A program made the position numbers and the translations under genes. A stretch of DNA of 64,000 nt from Uranotaenia lowii. Its lineage: Eukaryota > Arthropoda > Insecta > Diptera > Culicidae. Of this stretch, positions 11,399 through 22,925 are shown piece by piece (position 1 is the first letter of the stretch; each line of letters begins with the position of its first letter). The notes under the pieces were generated by a model. It ran no database searches. It was not told where the DNA came from and worked only from the letters and a program-made list of their open reading frames with translations. Location: contig NC_073693.1 of the NCBI RefSeq assembly GCF_029784155.1, positions 331,084,592 through 331,148,591 of the forward strand, read 5' to 3'.

Positions 11399-11679
11399 TT
11401 TTTTTGTAGAGAAATGAATCCAACTTAGATGAAATTTCAGGGACTAGATAAGAGAAAATCGATGTTGAAAAACATGCGAAAAAAATTTCGCCTTGTCTTC
11501 CAGTAGGACTTGAACCCACATCCTGCGCCTCTCCGGGGCCCATGTACTAACATTCTACTACAGGAGACCAACCTGGCGTACGACAAGGCGAAATTTTTTT
11601 CGCATGTTTTACAACATCGATTTTCTCTTATCTAGTCCCTGAAATTTCATCTAAGTTGGATTCATTTCTCTACAAAAAA
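11399..11679. mobile_element. Foldback element: ~97-bp inverted arms around a tRNA-like loop
   Basis: The left arm (11399-11496) and right arm (11583-11679) are reverse complements over about 97 bp with only one or two small differences. Shared phrases include TAGAGAAATGAATCCAACTT, AAAATCGATGTTG and AAAAAAATTTCGCCTTGTC. The ~86-bp loop, read on the minus strand, contains GTGGGTTCAAGTCCTAC. That is a good T-arm: a 5-bp stem around TTCAAGT, matching the RNA polymerase III box B. The ends of the loop (GTCTCCTGTAG and CTACTGGAAGAC) can pair imperfectly, like an acceptor stem. A canonical D-arm and anticodon arm are not convincing, so I do not call a functional tRNA. Confidence 0.8.
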
Positions 11680-11699
11680 AATTCTGAAATAATTTCAAT

Positions 11700-12600
11700 A
11701 CGATTTTGCAAATTTCTTCCAAACCTTGTTAGTAGAGTCAGATGAGTGAGTGTGATTGATTGAGATTAAAAAATATTGTAGAATTTGCATATCTGAAGAA
11801 ATAATAACGATTATCCAAGAACTCCTTTTTTCAAAAAAAAAAAAAAAAAAAAGGAATTTAATTTATGTAATTTTCCTGCATACTTTGTACGATATCGCTC
11901 ACATACAGTAAAAAATCGTAACAAAAATACCATTAGCCAATATCTGTTTATCTTTAGAATATGTTTTCTTAGTATTTCACTTAAAAATATCCAAGCGTTT
12001 CCGAGATATTTGGATTTTGATTAGTGTTGTTTTAAAACTACTCTCTGCATTAAAGGGATAAAGATTTATTTTAATTTTTTTTTTGTACTAAGTACATACT
12101 AAGTGAACCTCTGCTGTCCGTCAGGGTGGTTGTAAAATATAACTCCAGAATTGCTAATTGACATGCCCAGAAGACTCCAAGCAATTTTCAACTTATTTGG
12201 TAAAAACTTTAAGGAAGACATCCCAGAGCTCAAATTCGTATGAAATTTAGAAACCTTTTATTTTAGCAAAATTCAACGAATAACCAATATGGTTTTCATT
12301 AACGTATGACAACACCTCTACAAATATGGTTGACTGAATGTTAACGTCATTTTCAACAAGTTCGTTGAAATCCGTTAGATGATTCGACCTTAGACAAAAA
12401 AATTATTAAGCTTCGAAGGAAGGTTTTTCCGTAGAAAATGTAAGCTAATTTTATTGCTCTATTAGTCTCATTCAAAAATGCTCTCATCTTTGCTCTCTCA
12501 CGATCAATTTCATAGTCAGAACAGCAAAAGTGATTTTATATTTGCTTTTTTGTAACTCAGTAGTAGTTTTGAAAAGTTTTTGATTCTCATACAAAATTTA
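11700..12600. other. AT-rich spacer
   Basis: A poly-A run of about 20 lies near 11834-11853. No supported gene or clear repeat. Confidence 0.4.
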
Positions 12601-12985
12601 AAAAACGGGCAATTGATGTACAAATTTATAATATTTTCGATGCCGTGAGAAACTTTACCCAGTATGACGGATTGGCTTAATGATATCACCTACAAACTTT
12701 ATATTACTTTTATTATCCATTAACAACACTGTTAGTGTAAGAATATTTTCAGGACAATCTCCAAGTTTTTTAAAACAAAAATTTTTATAACTCAGTTACC
12801 AGTCTTGGGGTAAAATGCATCAAAATGCAAATCAAAGATTCACTTTTGAAATCTCGTTTCAATATGGAATATGATTATTTTGCATCACGCGTTTGTTCAT
12901 TTCAAAATGTCATCCATCAAAACATTAATTCTTTTAATTTTTTTTAAATTGATTTTTTTGTAGTACCCCTAAATGTATGCAGCAC
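12600..12985. repeat. Second copy of the 4.4-5.7 kb interspersed repeat, without the nested insertion
   Basis: Phrases GATGCCGTGAGAAAC, TTAATGATATCACC, GCATCACGCGTTT and ACCCCTAAATGTATGCAGCA appear in the same order and orientation as at 4507-5345. The 508-bp CCGGGC element is absent, so this is a paralogous empty site. Confidence 0.65.
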
Positions 12986-14435
12986 TGCGCCGTAGGAAAA
13001 ATCGCTTCATGGAAGGGGTGGGGTGGGGTTGTTTGGGGACTGATTTATTTCTATGATTTTTGGCTCAAACAACGCATGATATTTAACTTACTTTTTCGAT
13101 CTCTATCTATTTTTAAAGCAATCGATCTCATTCTGCAATCTGTTACTAATTTTTAGTTTAAGCTAGAAATATAAACAGTGCAAAAACAAATCCAATCTTG
13201 GTTACTTAAACCTACTGGATTGAGCCGTTTCAAATAAATTCAAAAAAAGCATGAACTGAAAAAACCTATTTTTTTAACTTCATGTTCTAAGTTTTGTGTT
13301 CTTTGACATTATTTGTTTTTCATATTAAACATGAAGAAACTTTTTAAAAAAACGTCCAAAAAATTTTAAAAATTAATTTGTATAATGAAACTTTCAGAAA
13401 CAAACTAGGGAACTTACTTTCATCGATGGTTGAAATCTTTGCATTTGCTGAAGAATCTCGGAGATTTGAGTTATTTGATTTGTTTATATCTAGTAACATA
13501 AATCTACCAAACTCTTGAGTAAATTTTCAAAAGATAAAGAAATGAAAATTTTACGATGCAAATTTGATTCTACATTAAAAAATATGGCATGCTCTGCAGA
13601 AATTCATGAAATTCTGATTTTATATCGATTTCATAAATCGAATTTTGTTGATTATTTTTGAAAAATACAAATCAGTTTTTTTCTTTCACTAATACATGAA
13701 AAAAAAAACCCAAATATATTTGTTATTTTCGGCTGATTTGTGTACACAAATTTGCTGTGATTCAAAATTTTAAATTTCAAAATTGAATTAACTAACTATT
13801 AAAATTGTAAGTCCACGGTCTCCTGCTATTTGAATTCCTTCACGAAATAGTAATCTTGATTTTTTTTTAAACTAAACTTATTTTGAATAATATTTCTGAA
13901 GCTAAATTTTGAACCATAATTCAAAATTTTAATTTTGAATTCGTTTCCGAATTTTGATACAATTTCTGAAATTTACCTACAAAAAAAAAACAATTTCTGT
14001 ATAAAAATTCCAGGCAAGAATTTTAAATATGAGCCAAGAAGTTAAACTTGTTTCAGGGTCGTCAATCAAGAATCTTTAAATCGAATTCTTATGCTTTGGG
14101 TTTGAATTTGAATTTATTTTTTAAATTTCTCATATTGAATCCAACTTGTAAATTTGAATCAAAACATTAATTTAGAACGATCAATCTGAATCTGAGTTTT
14201 CAAGATAAGATCGTAATCTTCATGATAATTATGTTTAAGAAATTCCAATTTGAATGGTGAACAAAAAAGTCAGTTGGTTGGTTTATGGTTTCTAGTTTTC
14301 TTTTTTTTATATATATTCAGAGAACTATTTGAACCAGATTGCAAAACAGTTTTTCATTTCCAATTTCCAATGAAGATTCGAACTGAAAATCAAGAATCCC
14401 AAACTGTATACAGAATCTGAAAAATGAAAACATAA
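12986..14435. other. AT-rich spacer
   Basis: No gene is supported. The interval is rich in AAATTTTGAAT-type words and short homopolymers. A GGGGTGGGGTGGGG tract lies near 13015. Confidence 0.4.
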
Positions 14436-14444
14436 ATACAATTC

Positions 14445-14628
14445 TGGGGCTTGTGATATAGCTCAGGTGTCAAGTCAGTTGCTCCCTGAGCCGATGTCCG
14501 TGAGTTCGAGGTCAAGAGTAAACATCGATCACAGTTGTACGGGATAAGTTTTTCAATGACTGTCAGCCAACTGCATGTCGCGAATGACATAAAGATGTTT
14601 AAACAACTATAATCGAAACAAAAAAAAA
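14445..14628 (+). mobile_element. tRNA-derived SINE (copy A)
   Basis: The head contains TATAGCTCAGGTGTCAAGTC (box A-like) and, about 55 bp later, GTGAGTTCGAGGTCAAG (box B-like), the layout of a tRNA-derived RNA polymerase III promoter. A non-tRNA body follows, and the element ends in an A-run. The duplication ATACAATTC lies directly on both sides (14436-14444 and 14629-14637). Copy B at 31976 shares the body (GAGTAAACATCGATCACAGT, CTATAATCGAAACAAA). SINEs are mobilised by a LINE acting in trans; the partner is not identified here. Confidence 0.88.
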
Positions 14629-15165
14629 ATACAATTCAGATTTTGATAATATGGAATAAAAACCTTCAAAACAAATAAAAGTATCTAATTTAAAATTTAA
14701 TATTCCGAACAGAATTTCTATCAACGAGTAAAAATCAGGCTTCGGACGACTCCTGAGGAGCCGCTCATAAGTGCAAGAGCGAAGCTTCTCTAAGAGGTGT
14801 GGAACCCACACTCTTTGTGAGCGGTTAGCCACACATTCTCTGCTCATGCTTCCGAAAAATAACTGTTCGGCACTCACTTACTTGAGTGATGTGTGCTCCA
14901 TCGGTGTTGCTCTCGGAGTATGCTCTTAGTGTTCACACTTAGGGAAGTCGGGTGTGTTTTTAGAAAAAGCATTCTTTCCATCTAGCACATCACATAGCAC
15001 ATCACATAACAAAAAACAACGGTCCTAGATTAAAGCCTTTAAGCGGTGCTGGGCAGGAGTGTTATGCAGAAATTTAAATTCGAATGCTTTTTGAATAGTT
15101 ATGTACAAGTTAGATTATTTACATTCATTTAATAATGATATTGTGTTATGCTGGTTTAACATATT

Positions 15166-15482
15166 CTAAAGCCTAGCCCACACTCGGCAACTTGAAGTAC
15201 GATTTCGATTGCTGAGACTTATTTATGTTTACATCTTGGTTGCTAAAGGTCTCCCATACTTGTCGGGAGACTAGAGACGGCAATCTCATCAAATGTAAAC
15301 ATAAACAAGTCTAAACACTAGGAGGCTTAAGCCTAGTCCACACTAGGAGACGGTTCGTCTCGAGACATTTTCTTCTGGAGACACTGAGACCGTCTCAGGT
15401 TTCCAACAACAACAACAGATAACGAAGTTCGTCTCGTAACAAAAATCGCAGTTTATGTTGCCTAGTGTGGACTAGGCTTTAG
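15166..15482. mobile_element. Composite foldback MITE inside the hAT element
   Basis: The left end CTAAAGCCTAGCCCACACT and right end AGTGTGGACTAGGCTTTAG are inverted repeats. A third copy of the end (TTAAGCCTAGTCCACACTAG) begins near 15328, so the right ~150 bp is a complete unit by itself. The left half contains its own inverted repeat, GACTTATTTATGTTTACAT against ATGTAAACATAAACAAGTC. It is non-coding. TA flanks are possible but not certain. Confidence 0.7.
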
Positions 15483-17020
15483 GATTAACGGGAGTTTGTA
15501 AATTGATTGTTTTGGGTGATGGATAAGTTGATCGGTTCGTTTGGTGGATGTCAGATTGCCTTACAAAGTTTTTGTTTTTCATTCAAGAACTTGGTCGAAA
15601 CTTGCCGACCAAAAAAATCACTTCAACCGAAAAAGACAATTAACGAACGCCCCATTAGAACTTGTGATCCTTTTTGTTTCAAATAAAATATCATTTGAAT
15701 TATTTTTTAAGTCAAATGAATATCTCGCAAACAAAATACCTGATTATAATTTGGCATTTCTGAAACATGTTGTACCTATCTACCTTTTTCTGTTCTCATT
15801 TTTGCTATTTTTTACTTATTGCATTTGCTGAAACAAACCTGCATACATATTTACCTATAACGCTCAACTGAATAAGACAGGCGACGGTTGCGCTATTTAG
15901 TTTCTGCACTGTGCTGCATGTACTGTCCGGTAGACTCGGAACATGTTTTAAATCTTCCGAACAACAACTGTGCAGCAAACAAAAAAACAACGCACCGTCA
16001 CCTCATGTGGACTAGAAGAAGGAAGTAACTTTAAGGTAGCTTTTCGCTTCCATCGCCTGTTTGATATGAATGCTTTAGAGCTAGAAGGGTATAAGTGCGT
16101 AAATTGTACTTTCGCAAAAACTTGCTCTAACAGTTTTCAATATGCGCGGTTTTCTATACATTTTTCGAAGAGTTATAGTATTCATTCTCGATCACGAAAG
16201 TTTAGAAATACAAAAATAAACCAAGAAACTTTCACCGATTAAAGAATAAAATATGAAGTTTTTTCTATAATATGATATCAATATTGAAAATTTTTATACT
16301 TGTACCCCTCTGGCTTTGAGGGCTTCAACTATTAAATTTTCATCATAGTAGTCGCTGCGTTTTGCGCATCTCGATAGAATCAGTATCAATAGAAACTTAT
16401 GCGATATTTTGGTTTGATTTTTTTTCTCGGTACTTCGGTCTGGCTGTAAATCACACCGTTAAGATTTTCGTGATTTGAAAGTTTGTGATTGCAAATACGG
16501 GCGCTTGAAAACCAATTGGATGTCTCAACGAAATATTGGTGCTGATTTTGTAAGGATGATGTTCAGCAGCAACAGTACCACACAAAGCCTCAAGCATATC
16601 AGTTTATAGTGTGCAGACCTGACTTGTTGAAATAAAAAGTGATAATGATTTAAAATTAATACAGTATTATTTCTTGACTGGTTGATTGGTATGACATATT
16701 TTCGACGAAAAACAAAGCAAAAAAAAGTTCGTGTAGTTGTTGTTGCATTTTCCTCAACTATGTATGTATTCGTATGAGCTTCAGGTGTTGATAGTCAGTT
16801 TTAGAATTTTGATGTGATCGCAGACAACTAATATGATTTTTCATTGAAGAGGAGATTTTTGTCATGATTGATAAACGATAATGAGGATTAATTTATTTTA
16901 TTCAAACAAAATCAAATAGTAACGATATTGAAAAAGGTATTAGAATAAACAAGAAAAAAATAGTAAAAGCAGAAGATATAAAAATGAAGTTAAAATAAAG
17001 TAACACTTAAATATATTATA
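15483..17020. other. Interior of the hAT element without a recognised gene
   Basis: Two plus-strand frames (15541-15831, 96 codons; 15970-16242, 90 codons) have no recognisable domain. They may be chance frames or remnants of captured sequence. Confidence 0.35.
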
Positions 17021-19370
17021 CTAAAAATCAATTTTGAAATCATGTCTTTGAGTTACATCGTAGTTCGCTTTAACAAACAAAAGGGTCTCCAACTTCATCG
17101 GTCCCAGATTTTGTCTATTGATTGTTAAAATCTGTCTAAGACTATTGAAACATCTTTCGACGCTAACTTGTGTACAAGGTAACTGCAAAGCTGTAAGGCA
17201 TAATGAAGCCAATTCTGCATCAACTTTCTTTTGCCTTATCCACCAATTAATAATATCTTCCTGCAGCTGTAATGACGGTTCCAGTCCAATCCTACGAATT
17301 CGGTTCTCAATATTGTCTTGAACTGATTTTGACTTCGAATTTGCTTTCAAAAGTCTTTCAACTCTGGTCAGATTCGTGGATGTAGAACATGATGGTACGG
17401 CGGGTTCACCAGATGCGGGGCATGATATTGAGCTGTTGTTTATTTTATTTAATGTTTTCCAGGTCGATATAAGATGTTGCTAAAAAAAAAAGAACGTTTG
17501 TTAGTTAGATGAATTATTTTCAGGAAGTTTACTTACAATGGCTCGTTCTTTTTTTGTCGGAGATAAAACAGGTGGGTCGAAAGATTGAAGGCGAAGGTCA
17601 ACATAGATTGCTGCTAAGAATGCGTCGTTTTCTAGCCACAGACTTTGTCGGTTGTATAATGCCTCCTTCAGTTGATTTGCTATGACAGATCCAATGTCTT
17701 CCAACTCCAATACACATTCGGTCCAATGAAGAAAGAATGAACCGCAAACCAATGCTTCTTCCTGAATTTTCTTCGTCAGAATATACACTGGCTTTGTTGC
17801 ATCAACAAACTTTTCCACAGATTCCCAGAATTTTGGCCCGAATGGTTTCCGATGGTCGCATGACAGCAATTCATTAATAAATAGCTTTCCTGCTAGAACA
17901 CGTTCAACCATCAAGTGCGATGATCCCCATCTGGTATCCCCATCGAAGAAAGGTATTTTAGTTGATTTGTCAAGACGAAAGGCGTTTCTATAGGGCTGTG
18001 TACGCATCAATTTGACCAACTGGCGAACTTTTGAAAGAAATCTCGATATTGATGGTTTCGAGAGGACATCATAAACAGCCAATTGCACGTCATGTGCAGC
18101 ACATTTTACCCCAGTGAAGTGGCTTGTAGAATCAATTGATGGCAACTCGTCATTAAAGTGATCGCTGACTTCGGATGCGATGTTCTGGAAAAATGATTCG
18201 TCGTCCAATGTGTCACTAAAAGTTAAAAAGTGTAATAGTTAAAAAAAGGTTTAAAAATAATTGATCAATAAGGTCCCATTTACGCATCGCTTGAAAAAGA
18301 AACCTTTAACATAGTTTTAAAATACTGAGATCAGAAAAAAAAATATTTCACGCATTGTATAAATGACTCTTCTAACCTTATTAAATAAATTAATAATTTT
18401 TGATGAGAAATAGCAAAAAATGTTTAATCCAGGAATATTTTAAAAAAAATGAAAAAAAGCCTTGAAAGAAAACATGAGTTAAAATAAAAAACTAAAAACT
18501 TCCTTACCAGTTTATATAATCAGTATTCAACTCTGAATCAGAATCTATTTGTTCCAAATCTTGAGGCTCAAAATTCTGCATTTCCTCTTCTTCTGGGGCG
18601 TCATCAGCATTCAATTCGTTCTGATTTGAAGAGTCTCTTCCACAGATTTCCTTGAAAATTGTTGAAGCTTTTAGGAAATTTGAGCCGTTGTCCGTCGTCA
18701 AGGAATACATGTTATTTGGATCCAATTTGTATTCATTCAAAACATCCAAAATGTCTCCAACAATCAAATCCGCTGTGTTCCTGGAAAATCTTTCCTTCAT
18801 GGCCAATGTTCGTACAATCAAACCTGCAGGACCAATTATCTGAACATTTATTCCTAAGACGGTCCTCCCTCGGCGACTTGCGATATCCGCTTTCAGGCAG
18901 TACATTTTATTGCGCAGCTCTTCTTCGATGTAATGCTTCAATCCTGAAGCAACCAGTTCAACTTTTTTTGAAATGTTCTTACTGTTTGTATGAGGAAGTT
19001 TTAGTCCCTCTTCCAAACGATTCAGAATTTTTCTGGCAGTGGGTTTATTAAAAAAATTCAACGGGATATTACATTCAGTAACCCAACCAACCAGTGCAGA
19101 ATAGTATGTCTCCTGGTCCAAATCCACTGAAATTTTATTTTTCTTTGCTGGAGGAGAATTCACATCAAGACTTTCTTTCTTTATCACTCCCATTTCTTCA
19201 GCAGTTTTGGGGTGGCTGCTTTTTAAATGCCGAGCCAGATTGAACTTAGAAATGCACGTAAAAATCCTGGATGAATCTCCACATAAATTGTACACCATCA
19301 CTTTTTTCCCGTCAATTCCTTGACGTTCAGAAAATTTAGATTTTACATCAATGTCTTTTAGTTGATTCAT
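17021..19370 (-). CDS. hAT-superfamily transposase, three exons, apparently intact (666 aa)
   Basis: Exons are 19370-18508, 18215-17537 and 17479-17021. The introns are 18507-18216 (292 bp, GTAAGG...TTTTAG) and 17536-17480 (57 bp, GTAAGT...TTTTAG). Exon lengths sum to 2,001 nt, exactly 667 codons with the stop, and both junctions keep frame. Residues 30-53 carry a degenerate BED-like zinc finger (C30, C39, H48, H53). D162 lies in ADIASRR and D227 in TTDNGSNF; these are the positions expected for the first two catalytic Asp of hAT enzymes. Next comes a C-x2-H motif (C326, H329) and an RW motif (W384). The C-terminal dimerisation region has VSVERCF with the catalytic-type E622. The enzyme would cut and paste the surrounding element in the nucleus. 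Splice sites and residue roles are read from the sequence and family knowledge; activity is inference. Confidence 0.9.
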
Positions 19371-19659
19371 TTTGAAAAAAAAAAAAAAGCACTAGGACAC
19401 AGTAGAAACGCAAAACAACACCAGCAACTTATAGACAGCACTTTGTGTACACTTTCAGAGCACTCTTAAGGAGCGCGCTCATTGAGTGCTCTTTTCGTTT
19501 TTGAGTGTAGTGTGAGTGCCGGAAAAAGCTCCTTGTGTGTATTGTAACTTTCACTCAATCGACCACTCTCGCTCTGCTCAAAACGAAGTTTAAAGAGTGG
19601 AGCAGATTTTCACACCGCACTTGTTGGTCTCTTGAGTGCGTCCGAAGCCTGGTAAAAAT

Positions 19660-20490
19660 TTTTCGAAAAACAGTAGCAGAATTTTGAACCTGGGATTAGT
19701 TTTCGAGATTTTGGCACCAGTTCTGAATAAAGATAAATACTCTTGAATAACCTTACTCAATCATTCAAATTTGATTGGGAATTTATATTTTTTGGTATAG
19801 ATTAGAATGTCTCGCTTGCTTTTTCTGAACCCTCATGGAGGGAGGGGGTTTAACCCCCAAAACGCTCCCCCCCCCCGTTTCAACGGCCATGATTCAGCAC
19901 CCTTATGCTTTTTCTATAAAAACATTCTTGACAGAAAAATGTTAAAGTTTATTCGAACAATTGGTGCTATATGCATTAGAACAGCATAAACGCATTTTCA
20001 AACGTTTTCATTTGATTTTTCATTAAAAACAAGCTTTGTTGCATATAACCTCTTTTTCTTAGTAGGGTGAAAATCGCATGTTATTGTTAATTTAAAAATA
20101 ACTGGTGGAACTAATGTTTTTTTTCTGACTACGTCAGTTTGATGTTCCGTCCAAGGTGTGTATATATACCTACTGTGTTACCGAATATCGAATTCCCGAT
20201 TCAGCTTTTCGGCTTTTTAGGCTATGCAACTATGCGGAACTCATTAAGTTTGTTTACCAACAAACCACAGAAAAGCTGAGCAAAAAATAAACAAACTCAT
20301 TGAGAGCCCCGCTCACTCCTCGCCTACTTGCTGTGAAAGTCGGAGAACCTCGTGTATCTAAGAACCTTGGTTCCATCTAAACCAAACAAAAAAAAAAACA
20401 GATAAAAATTTTTTTATTTATGCGAGCAAAACGAAATTATTTTTAGTTAGTTTTCTAAGAATAATCATGAAAAGTTTCTTTAAAGCATCA
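19660..20490. other. AT-rich spacer with a fragment of the 5.5-kb repeat
   Basis: 19995-20145 matches 5460-5600 (AAAATCGCATGTT, AAAATAACTG, TCTGACTACGT). A run of ten Cs lies near 19867. No gene is supported. Confidence 0.45.
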
Positions 20491-20493
20491 AAT

Positions 20494-21417
20494 ATGGGAG
20501 AGTGGGGAATCATGGGCCACTTTTTTTCGTTGTTCCTTAACTTCTTTATTATAGAAGATAAAATTAAAATAAAAATGGTATGGTTTTCTACATTTTCAAG
20601 GTATCACAAGGTATTTTTTTTTTAATTTTAATAAGTTATTTTCCCCTGATTCTGACTGTTTTAAAAAAAGCAATATTTTTTGGATTTTGAAAAATGGTGG
20701 GGAATCGTGGGCCACCAAATCCAAATTGACCAAATAACATGCAAAGTTTATGAGTTGACCCATAACTGTGATTTCCTAATTCATTTCGTTATTTTTAAGC
20801 AATTTCAGATAATGAAATAAAAAAAAGAGCTGTGTATGATCGAATAGATTCCAAAACCTAGCTCGCGAACGTTTTGGCAAAATTTCTTATATAGATGGAC
20901 CAAATATTTTTCATAACTCTTCATTTGGCATAAGAAAACTTAGGGATAGGGATAGGGATAGGGAAAACGAATTTTTAGTTCAGAATGCGTTAAAAACATT
21001 AAAATATAGGTGGTTAAAGATGTGTGGCCCACGATTCCCCACAAGCTATGATTTGCAAATTGGTTGCGTTGGTGTGACTTATTGATGCTTTATCAAAAAT
21101 TCCTTTCCTGCGTGAAAGATCAAGACAAAACTAAGATCATAAGCGTATGAGCTTATTTTTGTTATGAACTTTAGGTTCCCCATCGATGCAATTAGCGGAT
21201 ATATTTTTAATTATGGAAGTAAATTTTTCCAACTTTTTTGAGCTTGATAAATAAAAGAAGCATATGATGCGTATATAAGTCAACAACATATAGAAATATA
21301 TGCTCGCGCAAAGCGACGACGATGACAGTTGGTTCGAGATTCTTATCTCAACACACATCTGAGATATTAAAAGTGGCCCACGTTTCCCCATGGCCCACGA
21401 TACCCCACTCTCCCCTA
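20494..21417. mobile_element. TIR element, GGGAGAGTGGGGAATCATGG family (copy 1)
   Basis: The left end TGGGAGAGTGGGGAATCATG continues GGCCAC. The right end GTGGCCCACG...CCCCACTCTCCCCTA is its inverted repeat. Internal copies of the phrase occur near 20699 (GGGGAATCGTGGGCCACC) and 21025 (GTGGCCCACGATTCCCCAC). It is non-coding and shares its interior with the 49966-50559 copy (ATGGTATGGTTTTCTACATT; CGAACGTTTTGGCAA). Confidence 0.8.
20939..20964. repeat. (TAGGGA)n microsatellite
   Basis: The hexamer TAGGGA is repeated four times inside the TIR element. Confidence 0.8.
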
Positions 21418-21477
21418 CGATTTTGATGAAAAAAATTATTTTCCAACTTAATTTTCGTTATTTTTGATGAGTTATTT

Positions 21478-21632
21478 CTAGGTGTTGGCCAAATTTGCCC
21501 GGATATTGCCCGGATTTTTGTCGATAATTTTGAAATGAAATGCCCGGATTTTGCCAGGTTTTTAGATAAAATAGTCTGGATTTATCCGGTCTAGATGCGT
21601 GCTGAAAAAATTCTGACAATCTCAGTCTTAGC
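21478..21632. mobile_element. Fragment of the CCGGGC-rich TIR family, reverse orientation
   Basis: GCCCGGATATTGCCCGGATT, TGCCCGGATTTTGCCAGGTT and CTGAAAAAATTCTGACAATC are reverse-complement counterparts of the words at 4733-5240 and 6674-7127. The terminal GTTGCCAGA is eroded. Confidence 0.6.
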
Positions 21633-22812
21633 GCGGTTTTTATACAATTCTGCTCATTCCGGATGACGTTTAAACAGTAATTTTTTTGCTGGGTGTTGTT
21701 GTTTACTGTTAAACTTTAAGATCTTTGTATCGTGAGCTCCAGTTTTCATAGTTTTCGTGAAATGAGAAGCACTTTCCCGGAAAAGCGCAAAAATATCGTG
21801 CACAAATCTCCAATATTTCGATGAGTCAGTTGGCGAAAATGGAAGAAGTATGCATTGAAGCGGTCTGAAACTCGATTCGGAAGAATGGAGAGGAAAGAAG
21901 TTTCGTGAACAAAAAAAAATTGGGTGAAAACCGTTTCCGGTGGACCAAACTTTGGACCGGAAAGTCATGCTGCTTATACCATTTCGAATCGTATGGTATC
22001 GTATTTCAGAAAATATGTGAAGCCGGCAGATTCTATCGAAAACTTCGCAAAAGACTGGAAAAAAGTGACTAAAATAATCGCAAATCAGTCTGTGCTAATG
22101 AGCAGTCTTCGATCAAAAATTCGATCACAGCCTACGATTAACCGGAAACTAGTTTTTTTTATTGATTCACTGTAAAAGAAGACTATAGAGAGCATAAAAG
22201 CGAAAAAAAAATTCAACATTATTATTTATCTTTTATTAAGTATGGTTTAAGTCAACGAAAAATCCATCTAGAATAAATCGGGTGCTGAAAAAGCAGCATT
22301 TGACAGAACGAAAATTGTATGAATAGAAACTGTTATTGGAGAACGAACGAAAATTGGATGAATAGAAACTGTTATTGGAGAACTATCCAGATCTACAAAA
22401 ATATTTTCAAAATTCTCCAATTCCATGAATTCATAAATTTATAGATTAGAAATTTTTGAACTTCGAAATATGTATTTTTTATTAGAATTACATAACTAAG
22501 AAAAATCCCTCTAATCTAGTACAAATGACTTTCCATTTTTTTCTTGAACCCATTTTTCCAAAAGTTCCAAAATTTGCAATTCCAAAATTTTGTTTCCAAT
22601 TTTTCAATATTTAGAGTTTTAACCTATATTTTCATGATTTCTCAGAATTTATGTTTCGAATTTTCACCTGACACATAAATCAATGCTACAAATTTTATCT
22701 CAATCTGGGATTATTATAAAAATTTCAGTTGATTTATTTATTCGTAAAAATTTTCCATCATATGAAGCCAGCACATTTTCACTATCTATTTTCGCTTTTT
22801 TCCTAAACAAAA
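21633..22812. other. AT-rich spacer with a short tandem duplication
   Basis: A ~39-bp unit containing GAATAGAAACTGTTATTGGA is repeated in tandem at about 22310-22385. Two small frames at 21654-21968 (minus) and 21924-22175 (plus) overlap and have no recognisable domain. Confidence 0.4.
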
Positions 22813-22925
22813 GTGATGAACTCGATTTAAGCACACAATTTTTAACTAACAAAAACGAGTTTGGCTCCTTATGTAAAGCCTGCAGGTATGAGCCATTTCA
22901 GGTAAAGAAGTTTAAAAAAACCCAG
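22813..22925 (+). mobile_element. Non-LTR retroelement 3'-end fragment
   Basis: Shared phrases with 62345-62455 are AAGCACACAATT, GAGTTTGGCTCCTTA, AAGCCT and GGTATGAGC. The 62-kb copy ends in an AAATAAATAAATAAAT tract, as LINE or SINE 3' ends often do. Confidence 0.5.

Larger units (their letters stand above)
14736..19651 (-). mobile_element. Complete autonomous-type hAT transposon
   Basis: The left end reads CAGGCTTCGGACGACTC and the right end is the complement of CAGGCTTCGGACGCACTC. GTAAAAAT occurs as a perfect 8-bp duplication on both sides (14728-14735 and 19652-19659). The 4,916-bp element encodes a hAT transposase on the minus strand (17021-19370). Subterminal regions are rich in CACTCA/GAGTGC words, the usual kind of transposase binding site. 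About 2.3 kb between the left end and the transposase stop holds a MITE (15166-15482) and no recognised gene. Clean ends, a perfect duplication and an unbroken transposase suggest recent insertion. Confidence 0.93.

Noticed and set aside
11498..11582. Functional tRNA gene in the foldback loop
   Set aside because: The T-arm is good, but I could not draw a convincing D-arm, anticodon arm or full 7-bp acceptor stem.
16600..20130. hAT ends extending beyond 14736-19651
   Set aside because: The TIRs and the perfect GTAAAAAT duplication fix the ends; sequence beyond them matches other repeats.
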